Assembly (NCBI GenBank): GCA_963746255.1
Contig: CAVVAJ010000001.1
Location: 620,001 to 684,000, forward strand
Direction of reading: 5' to 3'
Source of the DNA: DAOVXM01 sp963746255
GTDB taxonomy: Bacteria; Chloroflexota; Anaerolineae; Anaerolineales; UBA4823
DNA: 64,000 nucleotides
The translations under genes and the position numbers were made by a program. Each line of letters begins with the position of its first letter. Position 1 is the stretch's first letter. The notes beneath the pieces are model-generated. The model did not search any database and was not told the DNA's origin. It saw nothing but the letters and a program-made list of their open reading frames with translations. This document shows positions 8,578 through 20,662 of the stretch, piece after piece.

Positions 8578-11001
8578 TTATCTACCGGAATCTTCTGCCA
8601 GGACATCCCCCAACCACACCTCGACATGGTGTTCAGCCCCCGGCATATCCGGCGGGATGAGGTTCCCAGTAATTTCATCGCCATCGATCCTCATGCGGGT
8701 GAGGCCGTGGCAGACGTGATCTGGATTATGGACAGTGATATGGTACAGGTGATCGCGAAACCGACGGGCCGCAGAAAAACCACCCCAGGTCGAAGGAATA
8801 CATGGGTCTATGCGCAAACCATCGATCTCGGGGCGGATGCCGAGGATATACTGGGTGGCGCTGTAATAGGACCAGGCGGCAGCGCCCGTCAGCCAGGGGG
8901 TGCGTGTGACCCCAGCGCGGGGTGAGTATGTCGAGTAGGTGGTCTGGCCCTGCACATACGGCTCGATCTGGCGGAGTTCGGCACGCTCATTATAAGCAGC
9001 CGGCATCGATGCCCGAAAATACTCATAGGCCCGATCACCTTCACCCAGCATGCATGCCGCCATGACCGCCCAACCCTGGGTATGGTTGAAGATCCCGGCG
9101 TTCTCTTTTACCCCGGGATTGAAGACAACCGCACGCATGACGGCGATCGAGGTATTGACGAAGGGCGGTGCACAAAGCATCAATCCATAGGGCGTTGCCA
9201 GGTGTTCATCCACCGATTGCATACTGCGCGCCGCTTGTTCAGGTGTAGCCGCACCGCTGATGATCGACCAGACCTGTGTATTCAAATACACCTGGCCTTC
9301 GGCGAAGTCCTTCGTCCCGTAGACAGTACCATCCTCGCCAATCGCCCAGATGAACCACTCACCGTCCCAAGCGCAGGCTTGAATGCTTGCATCCAACGTA
9401 TTGCGCTGATTGAGCGCCCAAGAGGCTGCTTGGAGTTCTCCCAGTCGATCTGCAACCTCCGCGTACAATATCAGCGCCAAACGCAGCTGGAAAGCCACAA
9501 ACAGGCTCTCACCAAAGTAGCCTAATCGTAAGCAATCGTTCCAATCTGCCTGCAAACCGCAGGGCAGACCGTTTGCGCCCATACGTTCGAGATTGAACTC
9601 AATGGCACGGCGCAGATGTTCGAACACGGTCCCTTCCCCCATATCAGCATATGGCAGAACTTTCGAGTAGTAACCGAGGTCGCCAGTCTCCGCAACATAT
9701 GCTGGAACTGCATTGAAGAACCACAAGCAGTCGTCAGAACGGTATTCACTCGGGTCCGGAGGTGTTTCCTGTCCGGGCTGGTGCTCAAAAGGCTTTACGA
9801 CCGGCATGGCACCCCCGTTTGCCAGTTGGGCGGTAAGCAGCAGTTCCAACCGTTCCCGAGCACTGTCTGGGATTGCCGCAACCACACCCAAAATATCCTG
9901 GACGGAATCACGGAACCCCAGCCCATCTCGCTCTCCGGAGTAGACAAAACTGGCCGCACGCGACCAAGCATATGTTACAAGGCTGTTGTACAAGCCCCAG
10001 ACGTTTACGGTGCTGTTGAAAGCTGGATCGGGGGTCTCTACCTGCAAGCTATCAAGTTTAGCGTGCCAGTTCGTCCGCAATTTTTCGAACTCGGCCTCTG
10101 CCCGCAGCAATGATCCAAACTCAGTGATTCTCTGCCGGCCAACCGTCCGGGCGTCCCCAATGCCCAACATAACCAGCAGTTCGCGGGTCTCTCCGGGGGC
10201 GAGAACCAGGTCGCTCTGCAAACTGCCGCAGGCGTTGTCACCGTAAACGTCGCTATTTGTACATCGCCCATTCTCTACAACTAGTGGATCTTTATAGGCG
10301 CGGTAACGTCCGATGAAAGCCTCACGGTTGGTGTCATAACCCAAGACTGGTGCTCCAATCAGCGCCATCCAGCTATGTTGGGCGATATCATCGATGGAGA
10401 GGTCTCTAGACTCGGATGATAAGTTATCCTGGATTGCGATCCGCAGCAAGTTCTCATGGATCAACTCGCCGCGCACGATGAAGAGGGAGTACTGCAGGTT
10501 GACCTGATCCTGGGTTGTATTCCACTGATTGGTGAACTCACAGAAGGAAAATACATTGATACGCCGCTCGCGGGAGCTCTGATTGGTAATTACCAGCTTC
10601 CAGTACTCAAAAGTTTGTCCTAGTGGTACAAAGTATGTGGTCTCAGCTTCAATCTCTGAATAGCGGGAGGTAATGATCGTATACCCAGTACCTTGCCGGC
10701 AAGTTGATTCGTATGTCGCCAAATCTTTACCGACCGGCTGCCAGGAAGCAGACCAGTAATCCCCATCATCCATATCGCGCAGGTAGAAATAACGCCCGGG
10801 CTGCTCCATGGGTGCGGCGTTGAAGCGCATCCGCAGGAAGCGGCCGCGCGCGCCGGATTGGTAGAAGCTGTACCCGCCGGCATTGTTGGTGATCAGGGCC
10901 CCATATTTCGTCGATCCCAGATAGTTGCTCCAGGATTGCGGTGTGTCCGGACGGGTGATCACATATTCTTTCGCCCGGTCGTCAAAATAGCCATACTGCA
11001 T
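8578..11001 (-). CDS. GH94 cellobiose/chitobiose-type phosphorylase
   Basis: An 807-residue family GH94 enzyme close in length and order to cellobiose phosphorylases (about 811) and N,N'-diacetylchitobiose phosphorylases (about 801). The N-terminus MQYGYFDDRAKEYVITRPDT matches the family. The catalytic acid lies in GLQADWNDCL (Asp489). HNPDHVCHGLTRMRIDG and IDPCIPSTWGGF mark the C-terminal region. These enzymes split a beta-1,4 disaccharide with phosphate, giving a sugar 1-phosphate and saving ATP. There is no signal peptide, so it is cytoplasmic. Glucose versus GlcNAc specificity cannot be set by eye. It is the last gene of the LacI-linked cluster, 12 bases after GH1, and is intact. Confidence 0.93.
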   Translation of the reverse strand: MQYGYFDDRAKEYVITRPDTPQSWSNYLGSTKYGALITNNAGGYSFYQSGARGRFLRMRFNAAPMEQPGRYFYLRDMDDGDYWSASWQPVGKDLATYESTCRQGTGYTIITSRYSEIEAETTYFVPLGQTFEYWKLVITNQSSRERRINVFSFCEFTNQWNTTQDQVNLQYSLFIVRGELIHENLLRIAIQDNLSSESRDLSIDDIAQHSWMALIGAPVLGYDTNREAFIGRYRAYKDPLVVENGRCTNSDVYGDNACGSLQSDLVLAPGETRELLVMLGIGDARTVGRQRITEFGSLLRAEAEFEKLRTNWHAKLDSLQVETPDPAFNSTVNVWGLYNSLVTYAWSRAASFVYSGERDGLGFRDSVQDILGVVAAIPDSARERLELLLTAQLANGGAMPVVKPFEHQPGQETPPDPSEYRSDDCLWFFNAVPAYVAETGDLGYYSKVLPYADMGEGTVFEHLRRAIEFNLERMGANGLPCGLQADWNDCLRLGYFGESLFVAFQLRLALILYAEVADRLGELQAASWALNQRNTLDASIQACAWDGEWFIWAIGEDGTVYGTKDFAEGQVYLNTQVWSIISGAATPEQAARSMQSVDEHLATPYGLMLCAPPFVNTSIAVMRAVVFNPGVKENAGIFNHTQGWAVMAACMLGEGDRAYEYFRASMPAAYNERAELRQIEPYVQGQTTYSTYSPRAGVTRTPWLTGAAAWSYYSATQYILGIRPEIDGLRIDPCIPSTWGGFSAARRFRDHLYHITVHNPDHVCHGLTRMRIDGDEITGNLIPPDMPGAEHHVEVWLGDVLAEDSGR

Positions 11002-11013
11002 GGAACTTCCTTC

Positions 11014-12360
11014 TCAGTCCACCGCGTTCTGACGAATCACTTGCCCGTACCATTTTGCGCTGGATTTTGGGATGCGCTGTTGGGTCTCGTAATCCACATA
11101 GATTAAGCCAAAGCGTTTGGAATAGCCATGCGCCCATTCAAAGTTATCGAGTAATGACCAGGCAAAGTAACCCTCAACAGGCACGCCCATTTCGATGGCA
11201 CGATGAACCTGCTGCAGGTGACGACTGATATAACGCAATCGAGCGGGGTCATTCACCTGTCCGTCGGGGCCGGCATCATCCACAAACGAGGCACCGTTTT
11301 CTGTAATGTAGATCTTTGGGATAGCGTAATCGAAATGCAGACGGCCCAAAGTGGTGTAGAGTCCTTCGGGATATACCTCCCAACCCATCTCGGTATGTTC
11401 TTTATTAGCGAAGATCGTGCGCGGAGCATTTTCTTCTTCGCTGATCTTTCGAGAGCGAATGATGCCGCGAGTGTAATAATTGACTCCCAGGAAGTCAATC
11501 GGAACAGAGATCACCTCGAGATCACCGGGCTGAATAAACTCCATCATGTTGCCAAACCCGTAAACAATATCTTGTGGATATCCGCGTCCGACCAAAGGAT
11601 CAAGGAACCAGCGGTTAATATAACCATCGACCCAAACCGCTTCATTTCTATCAGCGATACTTGGGGATGCAGGAATCTGGGGAGATAAGTTCAAAGTAAT
11701 ACCAACATCTGCGTCCGCCGAGTTCTCACGAATAACTGCTACTGCCAATCCATGTGCCAAGAGCAAATGATGAGACGCAGCAACGGCCGCATTTAAGTCC
11801 TTTACCCCTGGTGCATGGCGCCCTTCCTGATACCCAACAAAGGCACTCACCCACGGCTCGTTGAATGTGATCCAATTCTTAACCCGGTCCCCTAATGCGC
11901 GGCTGGCTATATTTACATATTCCAAATATGCATCCGCGATCATGCGCGCTGGCCAGCCACCTTCATCTTCCAAAGCTTGCGGCAAGTCCCAGTGGTACAT
12001 GGTCACATAAGGTTCGATACCCGCCTCCAGAAGCGCGTCTACGAGATGGGAGTAGAAATCGATCCCAGCCTGATTGACCTCGCCACGACCGGCAGGCAAA
12101 ATACGCGGCCACGAGAGGGAAAACCGGTAAGCTTGCAATCCAATTGCAGTCATCAAGGCGACATCCTCACACCAACGATGGTAATGGTCACAAGCTACAT
12201 CACCCGTTGCACCACCTTGCACCTTGCCTGGTGTGTGACTAAAACGATCCCAGATGGATTCGCCCTTCCCGTCTACATTCCAAGCACCCTCAATCTGGTA
12301 GGAAGAGGTTGCCGCACCCCAGACAAATCCATCAGGAAATTCGTGAGTTTTGTCTGTCAT
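11014..12360 (-). CDS. GH1 beta-glucosidase family glycosidase
   Basis: A 448-residue family GH1 (alpha/beta)8 barrel. I chose the ATG at 12360; a TTG six codons upstream is also possible. The N-terminal signature FPDGFVWGAATSSYQIEGAW is present. The acid/base Glu lies in TFNEPW (residue 168) and the nucleophile Glu in ITENGA (residue 354), with WSLLDNFEWAHGY near the C-terminus lining the aglycone site. It hydrolyses beta-glucosides or related beta-glycosides in the cytoplasm. The ORF is intact, unlike the GH3 and GH2 genes upstream. Confidence 0.93.
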   Translation of the reverse strand: MTDKTHEFPDGFVWGAATSSYQIEGAWNVDGKGESIWDRFSHTPGKVQGGATGDVACDHYHRWCEDVALMTAIGLQAYRFSLSWPRILPAGRGEVNQAGIDFYSHLVDALLEAGIEPYVTMYHWDLPQALEDEGGWPARMIADAYLEYVNIASRALGDRVKNWITFNEPWVSAFVGYQEGRHAPGVKDLNAAVAASHHLLLAHGLAVAVIRENSADADVGITLNLSPQIPASPSIADRNEAVWVDGYINRWFLDPLVGRGYPQDIVYGFGNMMEFIQPGDLEVISVPIDFLGVNYYTRGIIRSRKISEEENAPRTIFANKEHTEMGWEVYPEGLYTTLGRLHFDYAIPKIYITENGASFVDDAGPDGQVNDPARLRYISRHLQQVHRAIEMGVPVEGYFAWSLLDNFEWAHGYSKRFGLIYVDYETQQRIPKSSAKWYGQVIRQNAVD

Positions 12361-12609
12361 AATGTTCTTTGGAATCAACTACTGACCACGGAAAACTAGT
12401 AATATAAAGACTACCAACGCGAGTAAATCGCCGAATTTGAGTATCCCTAAATCATGAGTGATATGAGCATCAATCCTCTACCGCTGGATTCGAACATCTA
12501 TGCATATATTCCACAAGATTATTACTCTTCAGCCATGCCGGCACTCGTATTCATCAAGATGCATGCGAACTGGTTGCCGAGTGGGAAACAATATAGGGAA
12601 AGTCACCCA

Positions 12610-14889
12610 TCAAGCGATACTATGAACCTTGGCTAGCAATTCATCCACCATCTCTTCAGGCGATGTTTGCATAGAACTTCCAATGATGTGCAGCAAACCA
12701 GTCAAAGGCATGTCCATCAAGAAACCCATCGGATCCATCCCGATCTGCTCACTATCATTCCCACCAAATTTAGCCCGCATCTGATCAGTAATTTGCTGAT
12801 AGATATGGAGCTAAAACGCTCATACCGCGTGGATCTTCTGTCCATTCACGCAGGGTCGATTCGCGATTTAATATGCTGGGCAGCTCAAGCGTGGAATGCA
12901 ATACGTAACCGTCTTTGTACAGCGAATGTCGGCTGATGAAGCCCCGATCAGGATGTCGAACTCCCCATCCTCGGTAATCCATTGCCTGTATGCCGGGTGG
13001 TAATACGCAAAGGCGCGGAAATCAAGTGATACATTCACTGTCTTGGTCTCACCTGGCTGGAGTGCAACTTTGGCAAAACCTTTAAGCTCCTTGGGGGGGC
13101 GGACTAATCTTGATTTATGATCATGCACATACACCTGGACCACTTCCTTGCCTGCCATCTTGCCAGTGTTTGTCACGTCCACAGAGACAGTCAATCCATC
13201 CACATCCCGGAAGGTTTGCGATGAAACCTTAGGGTTTTGATAATCGAATGTGGTATAGCTCATCCCATATCCAAAGGGGAATAGCGTCGGAACCGCTTTG
13301 GTATCATAGTAACGATACCCCATGAAAATCCCCTCACCATAGCGAACAGCACCATTTTCACCGGGATAGTTTATATAGGCAGGTGTATCTATCAGTTTAA
13401 GCGGGAAAGTTTCCGCCAGCTTGCCAGACGGATTGACCTTACCAAAAAGCACATCTGCAATTGCCCCTCCACCAGCCTGTCCCATCATCCAGGCCTCGAG
13501 CACAGCAGCTGTGCCATCAATCCAGTCACTCATCACCACCGGAGCACCATTATTAAGGATGACAACAGTATTAGGTTGGACAGCGGTGACCGCTTTGATC
13601 AACGCAACCTGATGCGATGTCAGGTCGAGGTCAGGTCGGTCATACCCTTCCGACTCTTTGGTTGCAGGTAGGGAAAGATATAACAAGGCTACATCAGCTG
13701 AACGGGCATTTTTAGATGCCTCATCGATAAGAGCCTGGTCAAAACTTTCGTCCTCAGGATAGCCTTCAGCATAACTCAGGTCGGTATCCCCAGCCATTTT
13801 TTGCAGCTCTTCATATGGATTGTCCAGCTGGGTTGGATTGATGTGCGAACTGCCGCCTCCCTGGTAGTATGCTTCTTTGGCCGAACGACCAATGACCGCA
13901 ATATGCTTATGTTTCTTTAAAGGTAAAATGCCGTTGTTTTTTAGCAAGACCATGCCTTCTCCAGCCACCTGGCGTGCCAGGGCATGGTGCCTAGTCGACA
14001 TCAAATGAACCGCCTTTTTCCGTCTCAGCAGCTTTGAATACGATGTCCAGAATCCTGCGTACCGCCTCGTCCAGCACAGATTCGTCCAGTTTGCCTGAGC
14101 GAACGGCATCTATAACTGCCTTAACCCGCCTTTCCCTTGGACCAGGCATTTCCAAGTCCAGACCCGCTTCCAAAGCTTCCACCCGGTCGTGTACAGCGCC
14201 CCAGTCGGAAACGACAAAACCCTCAAAACCCCATTCCTCCTTGAGGATCTCCGTCAGCAGCCTGTGATTCTCAGCGGCGTATGTGCCGTTGAGCTTGTTG
14301 TAAGAGCACATCACCGTCCAGGGTTTGGCTTTTTTAACCGCCGCCTCAAAGGCTGGCAGGTAAATCTCCCGTAAAGTACGTTCATCTATTTCGGAACTGA
14401 TCGTGGAACGCTGGTATTCCTGGTTATTCGCGGCGAAATGTTTCAGCGAAGTGCCCACCCCTTTACTTTGCACGCCCTTGATGAAGCTGACCGCCATTTC
14501 CCCGGCAAGGTAGGGATCTTCGGAGTAATACTCGAAATTACGCCCACACAAGGGGGTGCGCTTCATGTTCACCCCAGGTCCAAGTACTACATCAACCTTC
14601 AAAGCGATGCATTCCTCTGCCAATTGCCTCGCCCAGTTTATGGATTAAATCCACATCCCAGGTGGAAGCCATACAGGTAGCGGTGGGGAAACAGGTGGCG
14701 GGTATACTCGTTGAAACAAAAGTGTCTACATCTTCAACACGCCGTACTCCATGCGGTCCATCTGAAACGGTCATTTCTGGTATACCCAGGCGTTCAATGG
14801 GTATCGTCGTCCAAGGACCTGGCCCCAGTACAGAGGGCAGCTTTTTCTTCCAGGGACATTTTTTTAATCAAATTTGTAATTTTGGTCAT
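12610..14889 (-). CDS. GH3 beta-glucosidase family glycosidase, five frameshifts
   Basis: About 760 codons. From the ATG at 14889 (MTKITNLIKKMSLEEKAALC) the frame changes near 14817, 14622, 13996, 12912 and 12801. Reading across them restores a full GH3 protein: VSDGPHGVR near the N-terminus, the nucleophile region GFVVSDWGAVHD, the C-terminal alpha/beta domain (GEGMVLLKNNGILPL), a fibronectin-III-like domain (FPFGYGMSYTTFDY) and a tail LHIYQQITDQMRAKFGG ending in LLAKVHSIA. Four lesions need one base removed and one needs a base added. There is no signal peptide. It may be a true pseudogene, but intact motifs on both sides of every shift favour sequence error. Confidence 0.85.
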
Positions 14890-14987
14890 GGATTAATCCT
14901 TTCGTAGGTCACATCTAGAGATGAGGTTACACGCTGAGATCGGTGTTGGTAGGTATAAGAGAATAAATGCTCTATACAAAGATCTTA

Positions 14988-17484
14988 TCAAGGAGCATGA
15001 TGCGAATAAGAATCATAGACGGAGCGAATGCGTATTTCTTCTTGCGCCCTGCTTAATGTCCAGCCAACTGGCAGCGGACAAGAAATTTGAATCGGTCGTC
15101 CAGGAGGCAGATTGAAGTAGTTATCGCTAAAGACGACATCAGCTCCTTTCAAAGATACCTCCACGAGCAGTGCCAGAGAGTGCGAATTCAGTTCAACGAT
15201 TAATTCTCCATTCTGACATCGCAAATTCACGGCAATTGCCGGATCGGTCAGGGACAAATGCTTGATCGGGAGCAAAGTACGCTGTTTGACGGGCGACAAA
15301 CTGAGTCTCCCTGCCATAGTTCAGCAATAAAAACCAGCTTGCGGAGATTGTCATCTGAGATACGGTCGGAAAAGTCCAGCTTGCATACCTGAGTGGCAGA
15401 TTGCGGTGCAGCTTTTACCACTGCCTGTCCCGAAGTCAGAACCTCTCCATCAAGCGTCTCCAACGACCACCTCACAGTCCCTATCCAGGGTTCGAGCGTA
15501 TCATTTGAGATATAAACTTCCTGTGCTGGTGGCTTATCTTCGATCGAAAGCATCAACGGTGCATAGAAGCGGCGTGCAGCATAATGCAATGCTTTCCACC
15601 GGCCAAAATAATCCAGACTGGACCAAGAGGCAACCGGCCAGCAGTCATTAAGCTGCCAGTATAGGATTCCGGCAACACGGTCAGGGTGGCGCCGCCAGTG
15701 CTCCACGCCATAGCGGATGCCTTCCGCCTGGAGGGCCATGCTCAGGTATACCAACGAAGCAAAATCCTTGGGTAACCGGAACGTGTCCAGCATTTGACCG
15801 ACCATCAGGGAATTTCCACTGGCATTTTTCTGGTGCTGCTCCATGATGTATGATGTCATGTTCCAATCAGCTTCGTCAGCATAGGTCCGGATGGTCGCAA
15901 GAGGTGGCAGTGCCTGGAAACCAAACTCGCTCATGAAGCGAGGATACTGGTCTCGATAGGCAGTAAATGGTTTTCTGCCATGCCAAACATCCCAGTAATG
16001 AGAATCTCCCTGGCGTTGGCCATTCGGATCAACGAATGGAGTATCGGAGGATGGTGAGCTGGGCCAATAGGGATGGTCTGGATCCTCGACTTGGCACCAA
16101 GCAGGCAGTGTGTGGTGGAAAAATAGATCATAGGCAGCTTTTAAATCCTGCTGCTCGGGTAGATTCCAGTTCCAGTCCACCCAACCCCATTCCATCTCGT
16201 TATTTCCACACCACAACGCCAGGCTGGCACGATGACGAAGGCGGCGGATGTTCTCAGTCACTTCAAGCCGGACATTTTCCACAAATTCTGGGTCGTCAAA
16301 TGGATAAATGCTGCAGGAGAAGATAAAATCCTGCCAGACTAAAATGCCATATCGATCGCAAAGATCGTAAAAGCGCTCTTCTTCATAGAAACCACCCCCC
16401 CAGACCCGAAGCATGTTCTGATGCGTCTCTGCCGCTGAGCGAATAAGATATTCCAGATATTCATCCGTAATGCGGGTGGGGAAAGAATCAGCCGGGATCC
16501 AATTTGAGCCTTTACATAAGATTTGAATGCCATTGACTACAAAAATAAATGAGCGTCCCCACTGGTCTTGTTCCTGACGCAATTCAATCGTACGCAGTCC
16601 CTACCTGATAATCTGTGCTGGTCCAGCAACCCTTCCTTGGATGGATCTTGGCTAATGAGAGAGACATCCACCTGATAGAGTGGTTGTTTACCATACCCGT
16701 TAGGCCACCAAAGCTCAGGATCGGGGATCGGCACTTTGACAACCACCTCACCCTGCATTGTAATGGCAGCTTCTTTTTCAATGATCTCACCCTTTGGGGT
16801 CGTGATACGTACAACCGCAGACAGCGGTATTTCTCTCCAATGTTCGCTGGTGATCCGAGCCTCGACGACCACCTCGCCGCCACTGTGATCCTGTCGCAAA
16901 TGTACTTCAGTAAGGCGGGCATCACAGTACCCCTCCAGGCGGATATCTTTCCAGATGCCGATCGGTGGCAGCTGTGGACCCCAATCCCAACCAAATTGAC
17001 AAGGAGCTTTCCGCAGATGGGGACTACCGGGAATAGCCTGAGGTACCCCAAAAAGAGGTCGCAGGGCTTGCTTTTCAGCTGTATATTTCACCGGTGAACA
17101 AAAAGTAATCGTTAACTCATTTGTTCCTCTCGGGTCTAAAAAGGATTTGATTTCCCATTCAAACCGGCGAAACATATTGTCGGTATAGCCCAGTTCATGA
17201 CCGTTGAGGACAACTTTCGCCAGTGTATCCAAGCCATCACAAACCAGGAAGATCTTGTCTTCGGCTAGTAACTCAGGAGAACAGCTAAATCTACACCGGT
17301 AGATCCAATCGGACTCAGCCACCCATCTGACGCGCTGCTCGTTATCGGCTGTGAAGGGATCGGGAATGTTACCTAAAGCTAGTAAATCTGTATGCACGCC
17401 CCCAGGGACACTGGCGGGCAGCCACGCTTCCGTACTTGCCTGGCGCAATTCCCAGGCACCTGCCAAAGATAGAACTCTCATCAT
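14988..17484 (-). CDS. GH2 beta-mannosidase, with frameshifts
   Basis: About 830 codons from the ATG at 17484 (MMRVLSLAGAWELRQ). The order is an N-terminal jelly roll (VPGGVHTDLLALGNIPDPF), the FGWDWGPQLPPIGIWKDI segment typical of beta-mannosidases, the catalytic barrel with acid/base Glu in LWCGNNEMEWGW and nucleophile in FMSEFGFQALPP, and a C-terminal Ig-like domain. Frames shift near 16604 and 16596 (one extra base each) and near 15336 and 15262. Removing four single bases restores one ORF. It would release mannose from beta-mannosides in the cytoplasm. It follows the OppF gene by 60 bases. Confidence 0.88.
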
Positions 17485-17544
17485 TCGTTTTCCGGATGAA
17501 TATGCCCTGAATTTCCAAATCACTCCAAACTCAGGAGGGAAGCG

Positions 17545-18361
17545 CTACACAGTCGAGAGATCCCATTCTTCATAAATCTTAGGGACATCACTGATCAGGC
17601 GTTGAGTATATGAATCCTGCGGGCTCAGTATCACATCATCGGCAGATCCGCTTTCAACGAATTTTCCATGCTCCATAATATGAACAGTGTCAGAAACATA
17701 ATACGCAAGGCCAATATCATGAGTGATAAAAATAATCGTCATCCCGATTTCGTTGCGCAACTGCATCAGCATATCCAGGATGGTCGCCCGGCTGAACAGG
17801 CATCGATCATCGAGGTTGGTTCATCGGCCATCAGGATCTTCGGCTTCAGCAGGAAGATACGGGCAATCATTAAGCGCTGCATCTGTCCGCCGGAGAGCTC
17901 AAAGGGATACTTGTTGGTTAATTCTTCGAACTTCAAGTTGACAAAGCTGCATGCCTCTGTCATCAGCTCTACTTTTTTCTCATGCGGAAGCTTTCCACCG
18001 CCACGCATGCGAATGCAATCCAAAAGCACGGAATCGATCTTATTAAATATATTGTAGGAACAGTACGGATCTTGAAAGATCGCCTGAATATTTTTCCAGT
18101 ATTCCTGTTTCTTCTTGCGAGTGCGAATATCGCGCTCTTCTCCCTGGAAGTAGATTTCTCCCTCGGTTGGTTTGAGCAATCCCAAAAGCATCTTAGCCAA
18201 AGTGGTCTTACCACTGCCCGATTCACCCACGATCGAGACGACTTCGCCTTCGTAAAAATCGATATCGACATGATCAACGGCCACGGTTTTATTGCGACCA
18301 AACCCAAATACCTTGGTAAGTCCTGATGCCGCTAAGGATTGATTTTTTTTCAGTCTGACAT
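17545..18361 (-). CDS. Oligosaccharide/oligopeptide ABC transporter ATPase (OppF-like), frameshifted
   Basis: A 272-codon ATPase. Walker A is GESGSGKTT, the signature is LSGGQMQR, and Walker B is ILMADEPTSMID, directly before a frameshift near 17800. The protein continues as LRNEIGMTIIFITHDIGLAYYVSD in another frame to the stop at 17545. The probable ATG at 18361 overlaps the region of the OppD stop (18363), but its frame needs one extra base before residue 5 to enter the main ORF. The second ATPase of an Opp/Dpp-type importer; in this sugar cluster it probably energises uptake of beta-linked oligosaccharides. Confidence 0.82.
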
Positions 18362-18362
18362 T

Positions 18363-19378
18363 TTATTCTGCCTCCCTCTGATATAGATGCCTCAGCTCTT
18401 CTTCCGAGAGAATACAGCGGTACGCGCGGCCGCCGCCGATATCACGAAGATCGACAGAGCTCGCCGTGCATCCGGGCCGAACGTATTTGCAGCGTTCGGC
18501 AAACTGGCAGCCAGAGGGTGGATTTTTAAGATTCGGCGGTACCCCAGGAATAGCAGTCAGTTTTACATCCCGCAGACCTTCTTCGGGCACGATGATCGAA
18601 CCCATGAGACCTTTGGCATACGGGTGGAGCGGATCAAACACGACTTCTTTGGCAGCTACCCTTCTCCACGATCTGTCCTGCGTACATGACCATAATATCA
18701 TCCGTCACGTTGTAGAGCAGCGGAAGTTCGTGCGTGATGAAGATCATCGATTTGATGACGCCATTTTCCATCAAGTTCTTTAGCATCTTGATGACCATCT
18801 TCTGAGTCGTGACATCTAGTGCGGAGGAAGGCTCATCCGCAATCAGCACTTTTGGAAATAGGATCACAGATATGGCGATCACCGTGCGCTGTTTCATGCC
18901 GCCCGAAAGTTCAACCGGATATTTTTGCAGCACTTCCGCTGGAAGCCCCACGATCTCAAAGAGATCTTTGGCAAGTTCATAAATCTCTTTCTTGGTTTTA
19001 TTCGGATAATGAGCTTGAAACACATCCTCAATAAAGTGGATGATCCTTCTGGGTGGGGTTGAGCGCGTTCATCGCAGCTTGGGGGATATAGGCAATCTCT
19101 GTCCCCAATATCGATTTACGAACCTCATCAGGATCCATCCCGGAAATATTATGCCCGTCGATGATGATCTCTCCGCTGGTATAGTGCAGCGGAGCAAAGT
19201 AATAGCCCATCAGGCTGAGCGCCAGCGTCGATTTTCCGCAGCCGGATTCTCCCGCAATTCCCAGCGATTTCCCTTCTTCGACCTTCAGAGAAACGTGGTC
19301 AACCGCGTAAACATCTTCCTCATAGCGGGTGATATATTTCGTTGTTAGATCGTTGACCTCAAGGATAACGTTTGACAT
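18363..19378 (-). CDS. Oligosaccharide/oligopeptide ABC transporter ATPase (OppD-like), frameshifted
   Basis: About 338 codons in three frames, joined near 19035 and 18668. Walker A is GESGCGKST, the signature is LSGGMKQR, Walker B is VLIADEPSSALD, and the OppD-type C-terminal Cys motif CQFAERCKYVRPGC is present. This Cys region binds a [4Fe-4S] cluster in some family members. The start MSNVILEVNDL at 19378 overlaps the end of the permease gene. It pairs with the OppF-like protein to form the ATPase dimer. Confidence 0.84.
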
Positions 19379-19387
19379 ATCAATCAC

Positions 19388-20648
19388 CTACTCCCTCAAT
19401 GCCGGATTGAATACCTGGTCGAGACCAGTATTCATCAAGTTCAGCGAGAACGATATCAGAGCTATGACTGATGATCACGGGGATGTACGCCCACCATTTT
19501 CCCAGGATTTGCGCCTGGTAGATCAAGGCCCAGTTCATCATCAGCCCCAAGGTTGGCATCTCCGTTGTTCTGGGTCCCAATCCAAGGATCGATAATCCAG
19601 CCTCCGCCAGGATAGCCTGCGGAAATTTGCAGGATCAACGCCATGACCACATAAGAAGCGATATAAGGGCAGAATATCGGGAGGATGATGTGAATGATTG
19701 AGTGCCCGGATAGTTTCGACAGATTGACATGGTCGCGATTGCGCAGGGAAATCACTTGCGACCGCACAGCCCTGGTAGTCCATACCCAGGAGGTGAACCC
19801 GATCACCACCGCGATCGTGACCGCGCCGCGTTGTTCCTGCCCGATGCTGAAGGAGATCAGGATCAACAATACAATGGTAGGGATCACGGTAAAGAGATTT
19901 GTGATGAACATAATACCGTCATCCACCAGGCCGCCGATATACCCGGCCAGCAATCCCAGGCTCAAACCGATCAAGGTAGCAATGGTACCGGCGACAAAAC
20001 CGATCAGCAGCGATACGCCCGTGGCTTTGACCAGCTCCGTCAGTACATCCCTGCCAAAGTTATCGGTTCCAAGCGGCAACACGCGTACATTCGCAACCTG
20101 GCTCACATTCACGTAATCAGACTGTTCGATGAGTACCTTTCTCCTCCAGGGCACCCGTATCCGGGTTTTTTGCTGCAATGATCACCCCTTCGGTTGACAA
20201 GATTCCATCGAGTGAGGCATTGAGCCTGATATAGTAATTCCTCTGGGCATTCGTCATTCCAGGAATATTTCTCTTGGGATCATAATTGTTCACCCACTGG
20301 TCCAGGAGTTTTGCGGTATCCGTGATATCGATCTCATCTTCAGGAATCCCACCTGCCACAAGCCATTCCTTCATGGCAAGGCGGTCCTCGTCGTTCAGCT
20401 TGCTGGCAATTCGCTTGGCAGCGGCATCATCCAAATTGAGGGTATAGAGGGTGGTGGAACCGATGCTGTCATATACATTCACATAGATTCCGGTGGGAAA
20501 GAATGTACCCTGACCGATGATCTCCAGTGGCGGGTATCGTCACGATCAGACGGATAGATGATCACGATCAGCAATATTGCCGATAAAAATGGACAAAACC
20601 AACAACAAATTTACCGGAGCGAAAAACCTGTCGAAGAGTATGTTTCAT
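19388..20648 (-). CDS. ABC transporter permease (DppC/OppC-like), many frameshifts
   Basis: About 420 codons. The ATG at 20648 follows GAGGAGAG and reads MKHTLRQVFRSGKFVVGFV. At least four shifts occur in the first 170 bases, one near 20140 and two near 19600 and 19480. The repaired protein has an N-terminal membrane segment, an extracytoplasmic insert (IPEDEIDITDTAKLLDQW) and the permease core with the EAA-like region AVRSQVISLRNRDHV. Its end, SLNLMNTGLDQVFNPALRE, has its stop at 19388. The insert makes it longer than usual DppC proteins (about 300), as in sugar-type Opp homologues. Confidence 0.8.
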
Positions 20649-20662
20649 AACAGCATCTCTCC

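Noticed and set aside
12454..12636. 60-codon plus-strand frame between GH1 and GH3
   Set aside because: It overlaps the end of GH3 on the opposite strand and lacks a ribosome site.
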